Positions 1 to 9,392 of a stretch of DNA of 64,000 nucleotides are shown piece after piece. A program made the translations under genes and the position numbers. How positions within the stretch are numbered: position 1 is the stretch's first letter; every line of letters begins with the position of its first letter. The notes beneath the pieces are model-generated. The model saw nothing but the letters and a program-made list of their open reading frames with translations. It searched no databases and was not told the DNA's origin. The stretch covers positions 62,001 through 126,000 of the forward strand of contig JADKGL010000026.1 in NCBI GenBank assembly GCA_016722295.1. The letters run 5' to 3'. The stretch is from Saprospiraceae bacterium. Lineage in GTDB: Bacteria > Bacteroidota > Bacteroidia > Chitinophagales > Saprospiraceae.

Positions 1-556
1 GATTTGATTCAATTGCAGTAGTATTATTTTGAGCTTCAATTTGATTTGTGGGCATACCGCCACTGCCTTTTACAGCTCCCGCACTAGTATTGCCACTTTT
101 AGCACCAATCGTAAAACTCATGGGTTTTGGATTGGGCGGGATGCAACGCTCACTGTTACAACTCATGTAATACACTTCACCATCGATAGCTTTCGTGGGA
201 TCCGTAACTTTGACTTTTTGGACAAAATCAACATGATCCATATATTTTGCCACGACAAGATTATCAAACAAAGGTTCTGGCCCTTCCTTTTTCTTGCCAC
301 GCTCCTCCACCTTTCCTATCAGACTAAAATGTGCCGCTTTCTTAAATGTGACTTCTGTAGGAGCAGCAGCATTTGGATCTGAGGTTTGGCTATATATTGA
401 CCACCCTTTATCTATCGTAGCCTTAAAAATTAGCTCATATTCATTATTTCCTAGTGATTTTATCTCTTGCTCCCAATGCACTGGATCAAACATTTGAGCA
501 ATACTAAGTACTTGAAAACCTAGAACAACTGCTAGGATAAAAAGCATTTTCCGCAT
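1..556 (-). CDS. DsbD-like thiol:disulfide interchange protein, N-terminal part (runs off the left edge)
   Basis: A minus-strand frame enters from the left edge and starts near 548-556. It begins with a signal peptide (FILAVVLGFQVLSIAQ) followed by MFDPVHWEQEIKSLG, then TIDKGWSIYSQTSDPNAAAP and a CNSERCIPP motif. This is the pattern of the periplasmic N-terminal domain of DsbD (DsbD-alpha), which passes electrons from the cytoplasmic thioredoxin pool to periplasmic or cytochrome c maturation partners. The membrane and thioredoxin domains would lie beyond position 1. The exact start is uncertain because two in-frame ATGs lie close together. A TAnnTTTG promoter element lies just upstream. The frames on the opposite strand here are shadows. 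Confidence 0.75.
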   Translation of the reverse strand, partial: MRKMLFILAVVLGFQVLSIAQMFDPVHWEQEIKSLGNNEYELIFKATIDKGWSIYSQTSDPNAAAPTEVTFKKAAHFSLIGKVEERGKKKEGPEPLFDNLVVAKYMDHVDFVQKVKVTDPTKAIDGEVYYMSCNSERCIPPNPKPMSFTIGAKSGNTSAGAVKGSGGMPTNQIEAQNNTTAIESN

Positions 557-576
557 GAATCGTATTTTAATCTATG

Positions 577-584
577 CAAAATTA
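577..584 (-). promoter_or_regulatory. -7 promoter element for the DsbD-like gene
   Basis: Read on the minus strand this is TAATTTTG, an exact match to the Bacteroidota consensus TAnnTTTG, about 20 bases before the DsbD-like start. Inference from motif and position. Confidence 0.4.
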
Positions 585-693
585 ATAGATAATTTGTATT
601 GTTTTTGTGTTTTATAATTTTTAACCGGAATTTAACCGAGGAAGTGAAGAAAATCATAAATCAAATTTGAATTTAAATTGTTATACTTCTATT

Positions 694-1746
694 ATGCAAA
701 AGTGGATTTTTTATATTCTAATTTCAATTGTTTTTACTTTTTCATTTATTACAAAAAAGAATACAAAAACAAATGATGCACTCATTGATTTAGGTAGACA
801 TTTATTCTTTGATCAAAAGCTGTCTGCTAATCTTTCGAAATCATGTTCTACCTGCCACGATCCGAAATTTGCCTTTACAGATGGTTATAAAAAATCAATA
901 GGTATTTATGGCGATGAAGTGATGAGAAATTCTCCATCTCTCCTCAATGTTAAAGATCGCAGGAGTCTAACTTGGGCGGATATAGAACTGCATGATTTAG
1001 AAAAACAAATGCTGAAACCTATCTTCTCTACAACACCACCTGAACTTGGAGCAAAAGGCAACGAAAATCAAATTTTATCTAGATTTATTAACGATAAATC
1101 TTATAAAAAGAAATTTAAAAATGCATTTCCAAAAGATAAAAGCCCGATTACATTTGACAATATCATTTCTGCAATTTCAGCATTTCAAAGGACGCTCATT
1201 TCTGAAAATGCTCCGATTGATTTATATAGATCAAAAAAAGACACAAATGCTTTGAATCCGGATGCAAAGGCAGGAATGAATCTATTTTTTAGTGACCGAT
1301 TGAGCTGTAGTACCTGCCATAATGGTATTCATTTTGATAAAGAAACTCGAGGTTTTCCTTTTGCCAATATTGGTCTGTATTATTGTGAAGACATTTATCC
1401 TCAAGAAGATCGAGGTCAATACAATCATACTAAAGATAGTAATGATATTGGTGCTTTTCGAATACCTTCATTACGCAATATCGCATTGACTGCGCCTTAT
1501 TTTCATGATGGGTCAGCCAAGACATTGCGTGAAGTCATTGCCGTGTATTCTAAAGGAGGAAGGGAAATAAACTATGGTTCTTGCCGAGGCAATGGAGCAG
1601 ATAGTCCATGGCTGGATGGAAGAGTTACTAAATTTACACTAACGGAAACTGAAGAACATCAATTAATATCATTTTTACATTCCTTAACAGATTCGACTAT
1701 ATTTAAAAATAAACTTTATCAAAATCCATTCTTCCCTTCAGAATAA
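694..1746 (+). CDS. Di-heme cytochrome c peroxidase (MauG/CcpA family)
   Basis: The protein (about 350 aa) has an N-terminal hydrophobic segment (WIFYILISIVFTFSF) for export, then two CxxCH heme c sites: CSTCH at about residues 51-55 and CSTCH at about 205-209. The linker LFFSDRLSCSTCHNG and the later PSLRNIALTAPYFHDGS are typical of bacterial di-heme cytochrome c peroxidases. The enzyme reduces hydrogen peroxide in the periplasm with electrons from small c-type cytochromes; some relatives oxidise other substrates. The open frame extends to a TTG at 667, but the ATG at 694 directly precedes the signal segment and is preferred. It converges with the RemB-like gene, with only 15 bases between the two stops. 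Confidence 0.9.
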   Translation: MQKWIFYILISIVFTFSFITKKNTKTNDALIDLGRHLFFDQKLSANLSKSCSTCHDPKFAFTDGYKKSIGIYGDEVMRNSPSLLNVKDRRSLTWADIELHDLEKQMLKPIFSTTPPELGAKGNENQILSRFINDKSYKKKFKNAFPKDKSPITFDNIISAISAFQRTLISENAPIDLYRSKKDTNALNPDAKAGMNLFFSDRLSCSTCHNGIHFDKETRGFPFANIGLYYCEDIYPQEDRGQYNHTKDSNDIGAFRIPSLRNIALTAPYFHDGSAKTLREVIAVYSKGGREINYGSCRGNGADSPWLDGRVTKFTLTETEEHQLISFLHSLTDSTIFKNKLYQNPFFPSE

Positions 1747-1761
1747 AACAAAAGAATTGGT

Positions 1762-3462
1762 TTAAAAATAATTCTTGCGCGAATCAATATTCCAGCGTAT
1801 TCCTGTAAGTACAATTGTAGTATTCGTCTTTGGACCAGAACCAAGACTTTGTGTTCTCCTCGTACCATTTATGCTTACAAACAGATTTGGAAACAATTCA
1901 TATTGTGCACCAATACTAATTTGCAATACATCTTTTTCAAGTCCTTGACCTATCTTGTTGTTGTAATCACTCACACGATGGTCATCGTGTGATCTATTAA
2001 TATTTCCACCATAATTCTGAAGTCCTATATCTAAGCCTTTTTGATACTGTAGGAGATCCAAATTAATATTCCATCGAGGAAGAAATTTATAATCGATTTG
2101 AACTAAATTTTCTTTGAAATTGGCTCCCAATGGATGTGCCAATTCTTGCTGATAGTGTGTATAGTTGGCGGGAACAGTATCTCTGAAAGTATAGGTATAA
2201 GGACGAATCCGATTGTGCTCTATGGCAATATTCAAATGTGGAAGACCAAAAGCATCGATGTATTTAGCACCAATTTGAAATCCATATTTATTTGCCCACC
2301 AACCTTTATTATCGACCACCAATTCCTTAATTACAAATTCATCTAATAAGAGCTGTCCATAAAGACTAAAACGTTTCCAAAGATTTAAATGTGAATGCAT
2401 TCCTAGCAATACATTATCTGGCGATCCAATCGCTTGTTCTACTGACCTATAAAGTATGATTGGATTAAGATACTGAAGTTCAAACTGATTTTGCCTCGCA
2501 AAGACAACCGATTCAAAGATTCCCACATTCCAATTTTTCAATAAATTTATACTGAGATAATGACTTGCCATATATTTTTTTGGTAGCAATCGATCTGTAG
2601 TACCTATGAATTTACTTTGTGGACTTAGTTCTGCAAAAATATTTTGGTAATTGATTTTCCAAAAACTAGTATTCACTCTAAAATAAAAATATGGTGTTGT
2701 AAAATCAGATAAAAGTAAACTTCTGATTCCAGACCCAATAAAATGTGTACCATGCCCTAAACTGAGATCAATATGTTTCGTCGCTCGAAAATTTACAAGA
2801 GCATCTGCAATTAAAAAATCGTAACCATTCTCTATTTTAAAAATTTGGCTTTCATACTTTTTCACAAATGCAGCACCTGGAACAGATTGATGTGTAGAAA
2901 TATAATCCTGAACATAAGATGAAAAACTTGATTGCGTCTCAATAATCCTAGATTTAAAAAAGACCCTTTGATCTATACCTCCAGAAATATCGATTCCTCT
3001 CAAATTTTGAAAAATGATAGCGCTGCTATCTTTCTCTTTTCCTAAATGAATATCCAACAAAGGATTTACACCAAAATAAAAATGTTTACTTGAATAAGAA
3101 TAAAATTGGTAAGGGACTTGATAAAAATATTTGGCTATAGGTCTTCGCGCAAAGAATTTGTCCCATGAAGCTTGATATTCCCTAGAATTTTTGAGATACA
3201 AAGCATGTGGTAATACCAATTCATACAAGTCGTTTGTATCAATATCTTCATTTGATTTTAAATAATCTGAATAATAATTGCTCAGATCCTGAATTTGACG
3301 CACTTGATTAAAAGGTAAAATAGCACTATGGCCAGTAAAAAGTCGGCCAGAATGTATTTCAATACGTTGCAATTGCTGTTGTACTTTATGTGAGAAATCA
3401 GTTGCGCTAGATTGACCCCAAACTTTAGAAATAATGAAAAAACAACAGATAATATATTTCAT
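1762..3462 (-). CDS. RemB/Wzi-like outer membrane beta-barrel protein
   Basis: 566 aa with a signal peptide ending at WGQ. It is rich in alternating aromatic/polar strands (YFYFRVNTSFWKINYQNIF, YLNPIILYRSVEQAIGSPDN) and carries the LSLGHGTHFIGSGIRSLLLSDF stretch in the middle. This is the pattern of the Bacteroidota 'gliding motility protein RemB' group, which is related to the capsule-assembly Wzi barrel. Likely role: outer membrane barrel in surface polysaccharide or adhesin display. Nothing here proves gliding. It is the last gene of the porT-like-lpxK-remB block, separated from lpxK by one base, so it is probably co-transcribed. The family call rests on overall pattern rather than a catalytic motif. 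Confidence 0.6.
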   Translation of the reverse strand: MKYIICCFFIISKVWGQSSATDFSHKVQQQLQRIEIHSGRLFTGHSAILPFNQVRQIQDLSNYYSDYLKSNEDIDTNDLYELVLPHALYLKNSREYQASWDKFFARRPIAKYFYQVPYQFYSYSSKHFYFGVNPLLDIHLGKEKDSSAIIFQNLRGIDISGGIDQRVFFKSRIIETQSSFSSYVQDYISTHQSVPGAAFVKKYESQIFKIENGYDFLIADALVNFRATKHIDLSLGHGTHFIGSGIRSLLLSDFTTPYFYFRVNTSFWKINYQNIFAELSPQSKFIGTTDRLLPKKYMASHYLSINLLKNWNVGIFESVVFARQNQFELQYLNPIILYRSVEQAIGSPDNVLLGMHSHLNLWKRFSLYGQLLLDEFVIKELVVDNKGWWANKYGFQIGAKYIDAFGLPHLNIAIEHNRIRPYTYTFRDTVPANYTHYQQELAHPLGANFKENLVQIDYKFLPRWNINLDLLQYQKGLDIGLQNYGGNINRSHDDHRVSDYNNKIGQGLEKDVLQISIGAQYELFPNLFVSINGTRRTQSLGSGPKTNTTIVLTGIRWNIDSRKNYF

Positions 3463-3463
3463 A

Positions 3464-4519
3464 TTATACTTTAAATTCTAATAAATAATTTTTAATAAAT
3501 TGATCAAAAGCCCTTTTCTTAAAAAAATTTACTTTGATAGGTATTGCAAAAATCGTCAATTGGTGTTCTTCAAATAATCGTCTAAAAAGCGCTAGTCTAG
3601 TTGCATCTTTTTCTGTAGTAAGTATGATTTTATTAGAATTGGAAATCGCCTTATGCTTATTGATCAAATCCAAAATTTCTTGCTCAGTAAAAAAATGATG
3701 ATCTTCATAATGAATATCGGTCAATGATGCTACTTTATCTTCTACATAATCTACAAGATACGAAGACTGTGCAACCGCACTTATCAGTGTCACATGCATA
3801 GATGGATTCAAATGGTACATTTCAGAAGTTGCAAAAATCGAATACGGAATTTGATATTCAATAAAAGAAAAAAACAAGTGTTGATCTGCTTGTACATTTA
3901 AATTTTTTCGCCATTGCTGTTCTTCCTGTTCATCGATTGGTTTAGGACATTTTGTGACTATAATTATATTCGCTCTCCTAGATCCATATCTCCATTCTCT
4001 AAGACGTCCACCTGGCAAAATAAAATCATTGCAATACGGATTGCTATATTCAGTTAATAAAATATTGAGCCCTGCTTTTACCTCTAGGTGCTGGAATCCA
4101 TCATCCATAAGAATAGTTTGCAATGAAGGAACTTGAGAGATAAGTTTTGGAATGCCCAAACTTCTACTTTCACTTACTGCAAAATGCTCTTGTGGATATT
4201 TTAATTTCATTTGAATAGGCTCATCACCTACATCGAGAGCAGTATGATTAACATCAACATATACATATCCAGTAGTTTTGCGTTTGTATCCACGACTGAT
4301 CACTCCAATTTCTAAATATTCATGAAGTAAATCTAATATATATTCAATATGTGGCGATTTACCCGTACCTCCTACTGCAAGGTTGCCAATATTAATAACA
4401 GGAATACTAAACTTTACTGCTTTAAAAAAACCCGAAAAATATAATGCTTGATGTATACTTACACCAATGCCATAAAGTAATGAAAATGGAGAGAGTAGTA
4501 ATGCTTGTAATTTTTTCAA
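3464..4519 (-). CDS. lpxK: Tetraacyldisaccharide 4'-kinase LpxK
   Basis: 351 aa, the usual length. A hydrophobic N-terminus is followed by VINIGNLAVGGTGKSPH, the LpxK-type Walker A (GGTGKS at about 50-55), and then VISRGYKRKTTGYVYV, DVGDEPIQM and LMDDGFQHL, all signature LpxK segments. The enzyme phosphorylates the 4' position of the lipid A disaccharide at the inner face of the inner membrane, the sixth Raetz-pathway step. It abuts the PorT-like gene upstream (stop and start adjacent) and the RemB-like gene downstream, so all three are likely one transcript. No other lpx gene is in the window. Confidence 0.95.
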   Translation of the reverse strand: MKKLQALLLSPFSLLYGIGVSIHQALYFSGFFKAVKFSIPVINIGNLAVGGTGKSPHIEYILDLLHEYLEIGVISRGYKRKTTGYVYVDVNHTALDVGDEPIQMKLKYPQEHFAVSESRSLGIPKLISQVPSLQTILMDDGFQHLEVKAGLNILLTEYSNPYCNDFILPGGRLREWRYGSRRANIIIVTKCPKPIDEQEEQQWRKNLNVQADQHLFFSFIEYQIPYSIFATSEMYHLNPSMHVTLISAVAQSSYLVDYVEDKVASLTDIHYEDHHFFTEQEILDLINKHKAISNSNKIILTTEKDATRLALFRRLFEEHQLTIFAIPIKVNFFKKRAFDQFIKNYLLEFKV

Positions 4520-5218
4520 CTATTTACTAAATATATAATGAAAAAATAATTGAGGTAAACAAATTGTTACATTGTTTGAAATGTCACGAATTGAAGGTTT
4601 GCTTTCTTTCTTTTCAATATCACTCAATGAGTAATCTAATCTCAGCACGCCTCCTAATCTCATTCGATCATTTAACTTATAACTCACTGAAGGTCCGACA
4701 ACAAAATCTAAATTTACAGAAGAATAAAAATCATCAACTACAAAAAGATTTGAAGAATAATATCCAAAAGGCGCTTGGTTCGAATTAATTTTGCTTCGAG
4801 AAGATTTTGCACTATTTAAAATACTAAATTGAAAACCAAATTGTAGACCAAAATTACATTTTCGATCAGGGTTGATTGTCCAATTAGCAAGTAATGGAAT
4901 TTTTATATAATTTAATTCAGTCTTAAAATCTGCTAAAGCATTTCCATTAGTGACATAATTCTGGCCTTGCTGAGAGTATATGGCACCTGTTTGAAATGCA
5001 AATCGTTTTGTTACAATATATCCCAAGTCAATTCCAAATTGAAATTTATATGGTGTTGAATAATCCAATTGACCTCCTTCGTCCAAATCATTTTTATTCA
5101 AAATTGATGTCGCCTGAATTCCAGCATTAGCACCTACAAAAATTCGATTTATCTGAGCGTGTGAAACATACAGTGATGTACTAATTATTGCGATGAGTTG
5201 AGTTGTGAATTTTATCAT
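4520..5218 (-). CDS. PorT-family outer membrane beta-barrel protein
   Basis: 232 aa with an N-terminal signal peptide (IAIISTSLYVSHAQ). It then shows repeated amphipathic strands such as FVGANAGIQATS, FQFGIDLGYIVTKRFAFQTG and NYIKIPLLANW. The 'KIPLLANW' and 'FGLQFGFQFSIL' segments are typical of the outer-membrane-protein b-barrel-2 (PorT-like) family. The predicted product is a small outer membrane barrel; the substrate is unknown. The name refers to a broad family, so this need not be the T9SS component PorT. It is upstream of and adjoining lpxK, and 42 bases downstream of the DUF2851 gene. Confidence 0.7.
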   Translation of the reverse strand: MIKFTTQLIAIISTSLYVSHAQINRIFVGANAGIQATSILNKNDLDEGGQLDYSTPYKFQFGIDLGYIVTKRFAFQTGAIYSQQGQNYVTNGNALADFKTELNYIKIPLLANWTINPDRKCNFGLQFGFQFSILNSAKSSRSKINSNQAPFGYYSSNLFVVDDFYSSVNLDFVVGPSVSYKLNDRMRLGGVLRLDYSLSDIEKKESKPSIRDISNNVTICLPQLFFHYIFSK

Positions 5219-5260
5219 AAGTTTTACTTTTAGCTATTGAAATTATTTGGATTAAATTCG

Positions 5261-6532
5261 TTATAAATTTAATTTTAATACTTTGTCTCCAATCTTACAT
5301 TCCAAGCATTTATTTAAACTGCACAATTTAGTAAATTGTTCTATCATTGCTTGACTTTCTCCTGCATTGTTTGCTTGAATTCCTACATTATTCCATATTT
5401 TTGTATAGCGATTTGATTCTGCTTTAATTTCTTTTAGCCATATATCTGCTTTAACTCTGTAGGCTTCATCGTGTTGAATTTCTGCATATAGATACAAAAA
5501 TGGAGCAATCACATTGATCATTAAAATATCAAATGTCGATTTTCCAATCGAGGTTTTTTGTGCTTTATGCATTGCAGAACCAAAGCTAAAATGAGTTCTC
5601 CAGTATTCACTTGATTCTATGTGAAACAATGCAAATACTTGTGTCACTTTTTCACATTCAATGATTTTTTGAAATGCTTGTCTATGGTGTGCATAGAATG
5701 CTGCAATTTGTGCTATACGAAGTGTTGGAAAATGCGATGGTCTCATTCGTAGAAATTTCCATTGGACCACTTTCATTTCAACCAATCCCCATTTGTTTTT
5801 TTGATAATGAAATTGTTTCATTAGATCCTTTGCATAATCTTCGTCACTCTCTTGGAGAAATCCTGCTGTTCCGAAGAGTACACTTTCCAGTTCGGTGAGA
5901 TTTTGTGATAGTTTTAGAAGCAATGAATAAGGTACTTTTCTTGTTAATTCATTCATCGCATCAGTATTCACTGGTGTGACCAAATAACTTGCTAATTTCA
6001 AATAAAATAAAGCTTCCCAGTTGTGCTGCAACTCTTGAAGCTCTTTACTCAGTTTAGTTACTTTTGAATCCAATCGCTGAGCCATCATTTGATCAAATTG
6101 GCTAAAAACAATTATTTGTGGAACATTTGATATCATATTTTGGCAAGGAATCTGTGTGATGGATTCAGTCAATAGTTGATACTGTGTCAACAAATGTTGA
6201 TCAATGAGATCTCTTAATTCAAGACAGGGAATATTGCGATGGATCTCTGCATCATTCTCGAGCACCACATGTAAAATGACATTATTATAGGCCTCATCAT
6301 CCGAATGTCGATGAGCGATCCATTGTGAACTTTTGACATGAATTTCAATATTGCCAACCCATTCTACTTCGTCAATAATTATTTTTGCCATTAAGAAATC
6401 TGGTCCTTGATTCGTATTGAGGATTCCAGGCTGGAGAATTTTGATCAACTCTCCATTTGTAGTTTGCAAAGATTGTTTAAGTAGTGTTTTGGTCTTCCAA
6501 ATATATTGCAAGAGGCTCTCAGTGATGTTCAT
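5261..6532 (-). CDS. DUF2851 family protein
   Basis: 423 aa, soluble, no signal peptide. The N-terminus ESLLQYIWKTKTL and the segments ILQPGILNTNQGPDFLMAKI and WVGNIEIHVKSSQWIAHRHS are hallmarks of DUF2851, a Bacteroidota-restricted family of unknown function. The fold near GNIEIHVKSSQW resembles nuclease-like acidic/histidine clusters, but no catalytic role is established. Its start overlaps the folA stop by four bases (ATGA), so it is translationally coupled to folA at the end of the mreB-to-folA operon. Confidence 0.85.
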   Translation of the reverse strand: MNITESLLQYIWKTKTLLKQSLQTTNGELIKILQPGILNTNQGPDFLMAKIIIDEVEWVGNIEIHVKSSQWIAHRHSDDEAYNNVILHVVLENDAEIHRNIPCLELRDLIDQHLLTQYQLLTESITQIPCQNMISNVPQIIVFSQFDQMMAQRLDSKVTKLSKELQELQHNWEALFYLKLASYLVTPVNTDAMNELTRKVPYSLLLKLSQNLTELESVLFGTAGFLQESDEDYAKDLMKQFHYQKNKWGLVEMKVVQWKFLRMRPSHFPTLRIAQIAAFYAHHRQAFQKIIECEKVTQVFALFHIESSEYWRTHFSFGSAMHKAQKTSIGKSTFDILMINVIAPFLYLYAEIQHDEAYRVKADIWLKEIKAESNRYTKIWNNVGIQANNAGESQAMIEQFTKLCSLNKCLECKIGDKVLKLNL

Positions 6533-7020
6533 TTTCGCTCGAATATTTTAAACTTATAATTCATTCTATTCTTTTGATCAGCGAGATGCTCTTCACAATG
6601 AATCTCTTTCCATTCATCATAATCAACTTCTGGAAAACGGACTGATCCTTCACATTGCAAATCTACTTCAGTGATGTAAATTTTATTCCAAAGGTGCTTA
6701 GATCTTTCATAGATTTCTCCACCACCTATGATGAATAATTCATTCTCCTTATTCTGTTTTGCGATCAATATTCCTTCCTCCAATGTATGAATCGTAATGC
6801 AATTGCTTACTACAAAATAAGGATTGCGAGTAAGTATGATATTTGTTCTATTGGGCAATGGTTTGCCAATACTTTCATAGCATTTTCTACCCATTAGAAT
6901 ATGGTGACCAGTGGTGATTTTTTTAAAATATTTTAAGTCAGCGGGAAGGTACCATGGAATTTGATTATCATTCCCAATGATTCGATCTTGATTCATCGCG
7001 ACTATACAAGATATGATCAT
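6529..7020 (-). CDS. folA: Dihydrofolate reductase
   Basis: 163 aa, normal length. The N-terminus IVAMNQDRIIGNDNQIPWYLPADLK gives the substrate pocket, followed by HILMGRKCYESIGKPLPNR (NADPH-binding segment) and LFIIGGGEIYE. It reduces dihydrofolate to tetrahydrofolate in the cytoplasm for thymidylate, purine and methionine synthesis. It lies two bases after mrdA and overlaps the DUF2851 gene by four bases. The position directly behind the PBP2 gene is where rodA is often found in related genomes. Confidence 0.96.
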   Translation of the reverse strand: MIISCIVAMNQDRIIGNDNQIPWYLPADLKYFKKITTGHHILMGRKCYESIGKPLPNRTNIILTRNPYFVVSNCITIHTLEEGILIAKQNKENELFIIGGGEIYERSKHLWNKIYITEVDLQCEGSVRFPEVDYDEWKEIHCEEHLADQKNRMNYKFKIFERK

Positions 7021-7022
7021 AA

Positions 7023-8864
7023 TTATTTAGTTGAAATTAAATCCTTTTTTTTCATTCTTTCTTCCAATTCTTTACGCAATATAGTTCCTTTTAAATATTT
7101 TTCAATCATAAGTGAAGCAATTGGCGCTGCAACGGCTCCGCCCCAACCTGCATTTTCAACATAAACAGCTATTGCTATTTTGGGATTATCCTTTGGCGCA
7201 AAAGCAAAAAATACGGAATGATCTTTACCTCGACTATTTTGTGATGTTCCTGTTTTACCACAAATTTGTAAATCTGGATGAAAAGCAAGGGTTGCTGTGC
7301 CCGAACTTACTGCTAATTCCATTCCATCGATCACTGGTTTAAAATGTTTTTGATCTACTGGTACATAGTTTTTTGTCCTATAAATCTCTGGAATAAGGAT
7401 ATTATTTGGTGAAAATCCTTTCACTAAATGTGGAGGTATATAATAACCTTTGTTCGCAATAATTGCGGCCAGATTAGCCATTTGAATTGTAGTGAGCTGC
7501 AGTTCACCTTGACCGATACCTACCGAAATAATATATGTAGATCTCCATTGATTTGTCTTATAGAGTCGAGTATAAAAATCGGAGGTTGGGATGAATCCAG
7601 ATTTCTCTGCGTCCACATCGGTGAATAGCGGTCTACCCAATCCAAACTCAGTGAGATATTTCACCAATTTATCCAAACCTACACTTGGCTTTGTACTACC
7701 ATCTTGATCAATAAAATCTCTAAATGTTTGAAAAAAATAAGAGTTGCACGAATGTTGTAATGCTACAGAAAGTTTATAAGGTGCTGGGTGATTATGGCAG
7801 CCATAAGAAAAAGATTTATAGTAATAAGCGCCTGAGCAAGCATGTGGTGTATTTTCATTAATAATTCCTTCTTGCAAAGCAATTAGTCCAAGAATAGGTT
7901 TGAAGATGGATCCTGGAGGATAAACAGCTTGTGAACTTCGATCAAATAATGGCTTCAATGTGTCTCTCAATAAATAAGCATATGCTTGACCTCTTGTTTG
8001 ATTGATGGACAACAAATTAGGGTCGAACGTTGGAGACGTATTCATACAAAGTAATTCTCCACTAGCAGGTTCAATAGCGACTATGCTGCCTACTTTATTC
8101 ATCAGTAAACTATCTCCAAGTTTTTGCAATTCGATATCAATAGCAATATGAACATCAGAACCAGAGATAGCATCTCTGTCCAATTTTCCATTCATATAAG
8201 GACCTACTTCTCGACCTAGATTATCTCGTAATGTAAATTCCAATCCTTTTGATCCTCGAATATAGTTTTCATATTTTTTTTCGATTCCTGCTTCGCCTTT
8301 ATAATCTCCTAATTTATAAACATCTTTGTTTTGATCTATATCAAATTTTTTAACTTCTGAAGTGTAACCTAAAAAATTAGCACCATGTGCAATTGGATAC
8401 TCCCGTATGGCACGAAGAGATCCACTAAATCCTGGAAATCTAAAATTATTTTCTTGAAATCGTAAAAACGTTGTTGCATCAACATTTTTTAACATAACAA
8501 ATGGAATTGATTTTGAAAATTTTCCTGAGCTCCAATCTTTCTCAATCAACTCGCTAAATTTATGTTTGGGTATATTAAGTAAAAAGCATAAATTGTTTGT
8601 ATCAAGATCTTTTGAAATCTTATTGTAATTTACATAGATATCGTAAGCCGGATAATTGATCACTAAGAGTTTTCCATTGCGATCATAAAAAAGGCCTCTT
8701 GATGGTTGAATGATATTCTGATTGAGTGTTATAGACTTTGCCTTATCTGAATAGTAAGGATCCATTAATTGCAACTTAATTAAAATAAAGACCAAAACGG
8801 CTGATATAGCAAGTACTAGTCCAAAGACTATTTTATATCGAATACTTCGTTGATCTATTGCCAT
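7023..8864 (-). CDS. mrdA: Penicillin-binding protein 2 (elongasome transpeptidase)
   Basis: 613 aa with a single N-terminal membrane anchor (about residues 11-33), a dimerisation/pedestal region, and a transpeptidase domain. The three active-site motifs are visible: SIFK (Ser319-Lys322), SCN (372-374) and KTG (537-539). The spacing and the GVGQGELQLT-like segment (SVGIGQGELQLTTIQMANL) fit class B PBP2. It cross-links peptidoglycan during side-wall elongation together with RodA and MreBCD. It follows mreD by six bases. Full length with no missing catalytic residue. Confidence 0.95.
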   Translation of the reverse strand: MAIDQRSIRYKIVFGLVLAISAVLVFILIKLQLMDPYYSDKAKSITLNQNIIQPSRGLFYDRNGKLLVINYPAYDIYVNYNKISKDLDTNNLCFLLNIPKHKFSELIEKDWSSGKFSKSIPFVMLKNVDATTFLRFQENNFRFPGFSGSLRAIREYPIAHGANFLGYTSEVKKFDIDQNKDVYKLGDYKGEAGIEKKYENYIRGSKGLEFTLRDNLGREVGPYMNGKLDRDAISGSDVHIAIDIELQKLGDSLLMNKVGSIVAIEPASGELLCMNTSPTFDPNLLSINQTRGQAYAYLLRDTLKPLFDRSSQAVYPPGSIFKPILGLIALQEGIINENTPHACSGAYYYKSFSYGCHNHPAPYKLSVALQHSCNSYFFQTFRDFIDQDGSTKPSVGLDKLVKYLTEFGLGRPLFTDVDAEKSGFIPTSDFYTRLYKTNQWRSTYIISVGIGQGELQLTTIQMANLAAIIANKGYYIPPHLVKGFSPNNILIPEIYRTKNYVPVDQKHFKPVIDGMELAVSSGTATLAFHPDLQICGKTGTSQNSRGKDHSVFFAFAPKDNPKIAIAVYVENAGWGGAVAAPIASLMIEKYLKGTILRKELEERMKKKDLISTK

Positions 8865-8870
8865 TGGAAT

Positions 8871-9392
8871 CTAAGACTTAGGGTCAAATATAATTTGTAT
8901 TAAAAACAGGATAAAATAACTGATGGCAAAACTGACGATCGTTCTATTCAAAATATCGACTATAAAAACTAAGGTGAATATTTTCATACAAAAATAAGCG
9001 AAGGTGAAAATAGCTAATAATACTGCCATATATTGCATAAACCAAAAGATACCCAATTCTTGAGCGACTGGATGTTGATTCATGGTATAACCAGATTTTG
9101 GTTCAAAATATTTTAATACATAAGGTCGAGCAAAGCTCATCCATAAACACGCTGATGCATGAACACCTAAAGTATCATAAAAAATATCTATCCAAAATCC
9201 TGTAAGAAATGCAATTCCCAATAAAAAAAAGCGTGGTATTGATAAAGGAAGCAACATCAAACCTATGGGATAAATTATAATTTCAATATATTTAATCCAA
9301 TCACCAAATAACACGATTTCTTTTAATACAAAAATTTGCACTAATGTGAGTATCAATATTCGAATAAAATTTTTAATCAAATCGTTATTCAT
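8871..9392 (-). CDS. mreD: Rod shape-determining protein MreD
   Basis: 173 aa, almost wholly hydrophobic with about five membrane spans (for example LILTLVQIFVLKEIVLF, FLLGIAFLTGFWIDIFYDTLG). The GFWIDIFYDTLGVHASA segment is the conserved MreD stretch. It is an inner membrane subunit of the elongasome that bridges MreC and cytoplasmic MreB. It overlaps the mreC end by eight bases and is followed by mrdA, the expected order. Sequence conservation in MreD is weak, so context carries much of the call. Confidence 0.88.
   Translation of the reverse strand: MNNDLIKNFIRILILTLVQIFVLKEIVLFGDWIKYIEIIIYPIGLMLLPLSIPRFFLLGIAFLTGFWIDIFYDTLGVHASACLWMSFARPYVLKYFEPKSGYTMNQHPVAQELGIFWFMQYMAVLLAIFTFAYFCMKIFTLVFIVDILNRTIVSFAISYFILFLIQIIFDPKS

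Noticed and set aside
29..497. Plus-strand open frames over the first 500 bases
   Set aside because: They are antisense to the clear DsbD-like N-terminal domain on the minus strand.
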